From Parelaphostrongylus tenuis (taxonomy: Eukaryota > Nematoda > Chromadorea > Rhabditida > Metastrongylidae), in assembly GCA_019055375.1 (NCBI GenBank), contig JAHQIW010005280.1, positions 248,001-312,000 of the forward strand: a stretch of 64,000 nucleotides of DNA, written 5' to 3'. The notes beneath the pieces were generated by a model. The model was not told where the DNA came from, made no database searches, and saw nothing but the letters and a program-made list of their open reading frames with translations. Shown one piece after another: positions 58,939-64,000 of the stretch. Position 1 is the stretch's first letter, and each line of letters begins with the position of its first letter. The position numbers were made by a program, and so were the translations under genes.

Positions 58939-61900
58939 CTAAATAGAGTTTATCTTAGTATCTGGTGAATTTCTGTACATATAAAGGACAAGGGTTAGCT
59001 CTCAACGTTGATAAATCTCTGAGTAAAACGCCATTCATTCAACTTAATCAAGCATCGTTAGAGGAATGAAATGGGAATCCAATAAGGAAACTGTGAATGG
59101 CCTTTAAAATGACGTGCAATTGCCTACTAATGTACTAAATTGATGCGGCTATCCTCCTAGAAAAGTAAGTAACAATTCGCAGATCGCGGAGAGACGGAAG
59201 GCTTGCTGAGTCTTGAGTCTGCGATCAACCATAGACTACCTGGGCGTCACAAAGCACCTCCGACTACTGGTACACGCGCCTTTCTGTACATATTTACTCT
59301 TTAACCCTTTAGAGACCATATGCTGGGAAACGTAACACGTCGCGCGACGGTGCACCTCACTCAGCTACTGTAATGGCTGCGTCACGTCGCGGGGTAAGGC
59401 AAGCGGCAGACAGCATCTGCAGGTGCGGTCGACCTGCGACTAGCGCACGGGCGAAAAACGCGACGCCCTTGCTATCAGCGGCAGTCCCCAAAGGGTTAAC
59501 TTGGTCAAGTAATTTCGGTTGGGGTTTCTACGAATTTTCATTGTGGCCAGCGGCAAAATACATACAAAACTGGAGATCAGGGTAAAAAGATTGAGTGGAA
59601 GGGCATGAGCACTTCCTGAACAGGTCTATATATAATGAACTGTGAACCCAGTGGAGAAAGCGGCTCAGTAGCAAAACGTCTGGCTGACAATGATAATTAC
59701 CCGTGATCCCTTGCGTGTTAAAAAACAGATCAGCGCCATCTATGATGTTTAGAGGCTCTTTATACAACCATTGCAGTCTTGGTAGCTATAGATAAAGAGT
59801 AATGATAAAGCATGGATATTTTCACAGAAAACAAACCTTCAGACCGAGCTCCCCCTGTGTGGTAGTGAGCATCTCCGTAATAAATTCAGACCGAGAATGA
59901 CCCTGATGCTTTGATACGACCAGCATCTGCAAGAATAGAAATGGGTTCATTTTCGTTTGGTAGCACAGATCTTAAACCTATCCCGTACGCTCGACAAGAA
60001 ATTTTCATGATGAGTGTTAGTAATCGTTCGAAAGCTTAAATCTCAAGCTAGCGCTGCACGTGGCCGGTTTTTTGAGAAGACCCTTTTATAATGCTGAAAA
60101 ATTGAAAATAAAATCATGCCTCACACCGGCCGCTAAATTCAACTTTCACTTCACTAAAATCACGATAAGCATATCAACGTGTAGAGAAAATCTTCCTGTA
60201 TCAGAGCCAAACGTTTCATCCCGAGTTTCTTCCAAAACGGAGAAACATAAACAGCTACACCTCACTTAGGCGCCACCGATGGCTGTTCGCGCCGACTATT
60301 CTCCTGCCGCCACCCCACCCACCGCCCGTATCACTTGCTCGCGCCACTGATTCAATCTTATTTTTTCCTGCTGTGTTGCAGAGAAACGGTCTTTTCAGAA
60401 AAAAACGCAGCATTGGAATCGATAAATTTTACGCTGTTGAATGATTACTAGTAATCTAAAGAGAGAGCTCTGCCCAACGAGAGATATGCACATATGAAAC
60501 ATAATATTATTTTTGAATTTTGAAGCGCTTCTCGAAAACCGACAACACAAACGGATAGTTGGAGATTTGAGCTTTCGATGATTACTAACTCTCTCTATGA
60601 AAACTTCTTATTCAGCGTAGGGGATAGATTTGAATACCTGAGTTACTTAACAGAATAAAAGATAAAGGATGAAGCTCTCGGCGCTGATCAATCCCTAAGG
60701 GATGCGCCATGAATTCGTCTTCAATTTCTAACTTCGTTTGAGGTGATTGAATGCATATCGGGCCTTTACAATGACTCGCGATGGCCTCCCCTCTGAAGCG
60801 AGTCAGTGCTACTTATCCTCCCAGACAAGTCTGAGACTACCTGGTACCAATTAACCGACCCCGAAGGGATGGATGGCTTGGTGAGCCATGAGCGCGAGAT
60901 CGAACTATTGACCTCGTGTGCCAAGCAGCGCACCTCTAACCACTGCGCCACATGCGCTCTTCTAAATAGAAAAGTACCTAAAAATGACCTAGAATTCTCA
61001 AGTGGATGAACTCGGAACATGAGGTGCTAGTATGTCTTACAGTCGGTAAATAAACCTTTGCTTCTCGTTGATCCTCAATGTTTCAAAACATTATCCTCGC
61101 TTAAGCTGCTCAGAGTTGTCAAATTCTTGAATCTAACGATGAGGCTCATATAACAGGATTACACGAATTGAATAAGGTAAAATATTCATTCGAAACCTCA
61201 AGATGACGGAGGATTTACGAACGCCATGGTTAAAACTCATTCGTAGAAGAACTACCGGTACTTCTTCCCCATCCGCACCCATGTTCAGCGTTTTAGGAAA
61301 AACGCCTTTTTTGCTTTTTGTCAAAGATTTAGTAGTTATTCGATAGCTCAAATGTCAAGAATTTCAATGTGTATTTTAATTTATATCGCCTGCTTAATAC
61401 CCTGCGATAGTGACAATGAAATTATGTTTCACTATAAAGAATTACTTGCTGGATAAAGCTTTTCCTATACTTTTATTAACCATTTTGTAGGTTAGATCTC
61501 AACGATTTTGATTTTGCACTTGATTCTGAAGGGACTCTTTACTGTGCTATGATAGCCAAAAGATTATTGGGTTTCGCACTCGGCGCGTACTCTTTGTTCC
61601 GGTTTATGTATGGGATTTCGCAACATTAACATTACGATTTTGGAGCATTCGCAATAAACGGCAATAAACCAATGCCAGCGAAAAATGCACGCCAAGTACG
61701 GAATTCAGTCTTCTTTTGGCTGCAACAACGTACTAAGCAGTCCTTTTTGAAGATAAAGCATACTATTTGAATTATTAAAATTTGTGTTATCGAACGGTTA
61801 TTGGAGACTTATAAGAAAAGCTAAATCCAGCGGTCCAAATCCAATCCAAATCCATAATTGCCCAAGTTTGAACCACTGTTTTATTACTACTGCTAGGGCA

Positions 61901-63433
61901 CAAAACAATGTTGTTTCAAAAATTAACTCACCAATTCAAAAGTTCAACTTTCTATGAAACTCGGCATAATTAAGTGGTATACGAAAATCGAGAAAAATTA
62001 TCTTGATTAGCAATCTACCCCAGGCCGAAACGTCAACCGAATTACTACGACCAATTTAACAACCTCGTGTCAGCTAATCAAGATAAATTCCCTCTATTTT
62101 TATATATCAATTAATACACCGTTGAAATTTTCGAGTTACAATATTGCGAATGACTAAAATACTACGACTACTAAAATTATGGAAAAAAAGCAGAAAACGC
62201 TTTTTTCTCTACGAGCTAAAAATGGGTGCGGATGGAGGATAAGTACCGGACTAACTCCCTTAGATCCACAAGAGTCAGCCGTTGCCTGTGGTGACTAATT
62301 GGAAAAGCTCTACCAAGACTTCCAAAGATCTAATTCAGTAGGGAAGGAGCTCGGCGAGCAACATATCAGCATAGGAAGCACTCAGTATATGTGACGCTTC
62401 CTTTCATCTACAGTGTAGAGCGCTGAGTCAATTCGTAAGAGTTGATTAAGTTACGGCTTGCCGATAACATTATTGACTCCAAAGCGAAGCATGGTATTCG
62501 CGATACCGTGAAGAATGTTTGTAACAAAAAAAAAAAAACTACATTTACAGAGCAGTCGGTCTTCTCTAACAGCGACTTCACCCTCTTTTCGATGTCGGAA
62601 ATCATAGTAATTCCACGTAGTTGGTTACAAACACAAGAAAAGTGTCGAAAAATGTCCGATGACCCATAACATACCGTCTCATCATAGTATCGCATTGAAG
62701 TCAGTACCCATCTAACCCTTTGGGAACCATAAGAGTCCTTTTGATGCCCAACGCGCGAAGGCAAATCTCACTCAGGTACTGTAATGTCGGCGTCGCGTCT
62801 CGTGGGAAAGCAGGAGCAGATAGCCAGACATCTCTGCACAGACATGCTGTTGCTACCTGCCTTTCAACATTGGTCCTCAATCAGTTAATAATGTGCAATC
62901 AGTAAAGACTCGCACACTACTCCTCTGGGATCGCTGTTCTACCGTTTCACTAGGAAAAGGGCTCAAAATCGGCTTAATGAGCCCGAAAATGGCCGTGAAG
63001 GGCTATGACTACCGTATCCATGGACTCTATACGTGAGTTACGTCATGAGACGTGCTCGATTACATACAAGTAAAACAAATTACCTTCACCGAGACATGCT
63101 CTGGAAGCCGAATCGGGGCTCTGAAATGCAACACCATAGCAATCAGAATCTGCATGATTGCAACGATATCCTGAAAAGCTTTCAACACCGTCTCTTTTCC
63201 AGTTTCCTACCGTACGTTCCCCTCAATCTCCTCTATGCCACGCTCAATAATGCTAAGCAAAATCAAAAACATTGAGAAAAATTATATAATTTGAATCTTA
63301 CTTTAGCATGAATAAGCTCAGCATCCCATTTTGGTCGATCAGTGGGACTAATGATACGGTTCACTGTCTGTACGACCAGGTCTAATTTCTTCTTTTGGCC
63401 TTCCTCAGACTGTGTGACTTCAGGAACCTCAAT
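54608..63433 (-). CDS. pat-6: Parvin (PAT-6/actopaxin), both ends missing
   Basis: Actin-binding adaptor of the ILK-PINCH-parvin complex at integrin adhesions; in C. elegans it is needed for muscle dense-body assembly. Minus-strand exons: 63433-63302 (44 codons), 63170-63084 (29), 59926-59837 (30), 58938-58825 (38), 57427-57326 (34), 54724-54608 (39). All are phase 0 with GT-AG introns, 214 residues in total, no stop. Residues 1-73 are the end of CH1 (IEVPEVTQSEEGQKKKLDLV; HFRAPIRLPEHVSVK), 74-103 the linker, 104-214 most of CH2 (GERDAFDTLF; GVFLVLLMGLLEGYFVPLHA; KIKNVAFSFKLMHDAGLPKP). The N-terminal exons lie beyond 64 kb. The short last exon (about 14 residues in relatives) was not found. 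Introns carry many transposons. Confidence 0.92.
55440..56435 (-). pseudogene. RTE-type LINE 3' fragment interrupted by a MITE
   Basis: In a parvin intron. Frames near 56430-56220 give VEIGLRLNSS, MRNGVV, VNMTNDVAS and RRKKRVA (compare GLRLNLTKT..., [19 protein letters not shown]). After the insert, 55960-55460 gives pieces of the C-terminal region, including a damaged WAEHVIDLTT (compare WAGHVMRF). The two halves are continuous in the family consensus once the 240-base hairpin insert is ignored. Diverged and non-functional. Confidence 0.7.
55974..56213. mobile_element. Hairpin MITE inserted in the RTE fragment
   Basis: Long inverted repeats GGCGTGTCTGCCAGCGTGGG and ACGACTCCACCTCC at the left are mirrored by GGAGGTGGAGTCG and CCACGCTGGCAGACACGCC at the right. 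The ends TTGACTTCC/GGAATTCAACC match the copy at 63564-63823. The interior shares GCACTGCTTTTCGTTG. The flanks (CTAA, TTGA) look like a worn TTAA target duplication. Confidence 0.75.
57795..57925 (+). repeat. tRNA-like hairpin element
   Basis: GCGTCTGTGATGCAGCCGTT (A-box-like), ACCGGAAAGAGTAAGGCGTG and a GAGTTCAACTTTC B-box-like part are followed by the right end GGTTTTGCATATCACTCAG. It abuts the following foldback, as if one inserted beside the other. Confidence 0.55.
57926..58640. repeat. Nested foldback element, hammerhead family 2
   Basis: The outer left arm (about 57945-58085: GAGCCTTTCATGAGTCC, GGCCTCGTCAGCTG) mirrors the right arm (about 58440-58590: CAACTGACGAGG, CATTAAAGGCTC). Inside, a second pair (about 58150-58215 and 58300-58375: TTCGACTGTTT against AAACAGTCGAA) forms another hairpin. 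On the minus strand at about 58022-57981 the core CUGACGA, stem II GGC/GCC and GAAA are intact; position 7 of the hammerhead core tolerates C. Stem I is not. Confidence 0.65.
58978..59285 (-). repeat. tRNA-derived SINE, diverged
   Basis: AGCTCTCAACGTTGATAAAT and GCCTTTAAAATGACGTGCAA, then ATGCGGCTATCCTCCTAG, follow the family order. The head AAGCACCTCCGACTACTGG plus CACGCGCC is worn. It lies 39 bases below the parvin exon at 58938. Confidence 0.6.
59301..59499. mobile_element. TTAA-flanked MITE (piggyBac-like ends)
   Basis: TTAACCCTTTAGAGACC at the left and GTCCCCAAAGGGTTAA at the right form terminal inverted repeats abutting TTAA, the piggyBac target. The interior is strikingly GC-rich (CACGTCGCGCGACGG; GCGGGGTAAGGCAAGCGG). 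No transposase is present. A diverged copy lies at 62711-62888. Confidence 0.7.
59837..59926 (-). CDS. pat-6: Parvin linker exon between CH1 and CH2
   Basis: 30 codons, MLVVSKHQGHSRSEFITEML to LGLK, bounded by TTCTTGCAG and GTTTGT. It corresponds to the VVVV.K.EG...S..I..E.T segment of other parvins but is diverged and drops the repeated valines. It is phase 0 on both sides, so it joins the exons at 63170-63084 and 58938-58825 without frame loss. Confidence 0.88.
60015..60625. repeat. Copy of the ATTCGAAAGCTT palindromic repeat family
   Basis: The left edge GTTAGTAATCGTTCGAAAGC is mirrored by GAGCTTTCGATGATTACTAA. TGCAGAGAAACGGTCTTTTC (about 60375) matches 12.72 kb, and TGTTGAATGATTACTAGTAA is the inner palindrome block. 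The centre (60270-60350) is CG-rich. It lies in a parvin intron. Confidence 0.6.
60661..60960 (-). repeat. tRNA-derived SINE, well preserved
   Basis: Nearly collinear with 11019-11320: GCTCTCGGCGCTGATCAATC, GGATGCGCCATGAATTCG, ACCGACCCCGAAGGGATGG and GAGCGCGAGATCGAACTATT, then CACTGCGCCACATGCGCTC. It is in a parvin intron; the low divergence between the two copies suggests relatively recent activity. Confidence 0.8.
61260..61830. repeat. Diverged copy of the ATTCGAAAGCTT palindromic repeat family
   Basis: AAAGATTTAGTAGTTATTCG, a GCTCAAATGTCAAG part and TTATCGAACGGTTATTGG near 61786 recall the family's edges and interior. Boundaries are uncertain. Confidence 0.35.
61985..62098. repeat. Short hairpin with GCCGAAACGTCAACC
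   Basis: GAAAAATTATCTTGATTAGC is mirrored by GCTAATCAAGATAAATTCCC about 60 bases on. The loop contains CAGGCCGAAACGTCAACCG, resembling the GAAA side of the hammerhead-like elements at 44.2 and 49.1 kb, with no core on the other side. Confidence 0.5.
62711..62888. mobile_element. Diverged copy of the TTAA-flanked MITE
   Basis: CTAACCCTTTGGGAACCATA and CTCACTCAGGTACTGTAATG parallel 59301-59370. The far end GGTCCTCAATCAGTTAA is a worn inverted repeat. Confidence 0.5.
63084..63433 (-). CDS. pat-6: Parvin exons encoding the end of CH1
   Basis: 63433-63302: TQSEEGQKKKLDLVVQTVNR, then SPTDRPKWDAELIHAK. 63170-63084: DIVAIMQILIAMVLHFRAPI, then RLPEHVSVK. The FRAPIRLPEHV signature is parvin-specific among CH proteins. 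Both exons have TTTCAG acceptors and GTAAG/GTAAT donors. The next exon upstream is not found between 63434 and 64000. Confidence 0.93.
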
Positions 63434-63563
63434 CTGAAAAGTATAGGAAAAGTTTGAGATTCATCTGGAACATGCATCTTCGATGTTATCCTCACAACAA
63501 AGCTCATTACTGGTAATAAATTTTGGCAGAAAATCAATCCATAGAAAATCGCCACTTTTTCTT

Positions 63564-63823
63564 TTAACCGACTGACTTCCACGGACCCAGGCTGGGTGTG
63601 TCCCCCGGCATGGGGACGACTCCACCTCCTCTGCCTCGACTAGTCACCGACTACAGCACTACTTTTCGTTGCAAGACTCGCAGCTAACTTTTGGACTGAT
63701 CCGCCTGCGGTCTTACAACGATAAGTAGTAGTGTAGTCGGTGACTAGTCGAGGCAGAGGAGGTGGAGTCGTCCTCATGCCGGGGGACACACCCAGCCTGG
63801 GTCTTTGGAAGTCAACCGGTTAA
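63564..63823. mobile_element. TTAA-flanked hairpin MITE, second copy
   Basis: TTAACCGACTGACTTCCACG at the left and GGAAGTCAACCGGTTAA at the right. CCCGGCATGGGGACGACTCC and ACCTCCTCTGCC are mirrored by GGCAGAGGAGGTGGAGTCG and CATGCCGGGGG. The arms stay complementary almost to the centre, so the single strand folds end to end. It lies upstream of the first visible parvin exon. Confidence 0.8.
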
Positions 63824-64000
63824 TTGTGTACCATAATGAGATTCACATCTCCGTAGAAACGCGACAGAATACATCCTGAACTGCCTTGATTATATTACGT
63901 TCTAACACTTATTTGAAATAGCGCAGGAACGCCTTGGGTAAACAATTCCATATAAACAATCTCATCACCTAATAAGGAATCAAAATCACAATAGATCTTT

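Noticed and set aside
1..64000. CRISPR array, prokaryotic operon or phage region
   Set aside because: Introns, SINEs and LINEs show eukaryotic DNA; repeats are dispersed or inverted, not regularly spaced.

Overview
The window reads as nuclear DNA of a clade V (strongylid, hookworm-like) nematode. This is inferred from short exons with TTTCAG-type acceptors, gene structures resembling C. elegans cwn-2 and pat-6, and a dense load of RTE-type LINEs, Tc1/mariner relics, Penelope-like elements, tRNA-derived SINEs and hairpin elements. No rRNA, functional tRNA, CRISPR or prokaryotic operon was seen.

Two host genes could be rebuilt exon by exon. A Wnt-5/CWN-2-class Wnt ligand lies on the + strand at about 33.15-42.99 kb. 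Nine exons join in phase through to the stop, and only the signal-peptide exon is missing. A parvin (PAT-6) gene lies on the - strand from 63.43 kb down to 54.61 kb. Six exons cover the end of CH1, the linker and most of CH2; both gene ends are missing. The genes are convergent. A possible last exon of an unidentified - strand gene lies at 45.27-45.45 kb. C. elegans cwn-2 and pat-6 are both, as I recall, on chromosome IV, so the pairing may be conserved linkage.

Layout: 1-33 kb is gene-poor. It holds RTE fossils (2.4-6.0, 24.4, 27.2-27.9 and 28.4-29.2 kb), a Tc1/mariner relic (7.7-8.6 kb), two head-to-head Penelope-like relics (13.3-14.9 kb), SINEs, microsatellites and hairpin elements. The 7.0 kb Wnt intron (33.84-40.85 kb) holds a near-full-length but broken RTE (34.8-38.1 kb), a 2.2 kb foldback element and a SINE. 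The 43-54 kb interval carries more hairpin elements and mariner fragments. The parvin introns (54.7-63.3 kb) hold a further RTE copy, TTAA-flanked hairpin MITEs, SINEs and foldbacks.

The most unusual content is a set of foldback elements whose arms encode hammerhead self-cleaving ribozymes, with complete cores and pairing stems at 3245-3287 (-) and 48319-48361 (+). A second hammerhead class is nested beside the latter (48.5-48.8 kb). A separate family carries a tRNA-like sequence between short inverted repeats.
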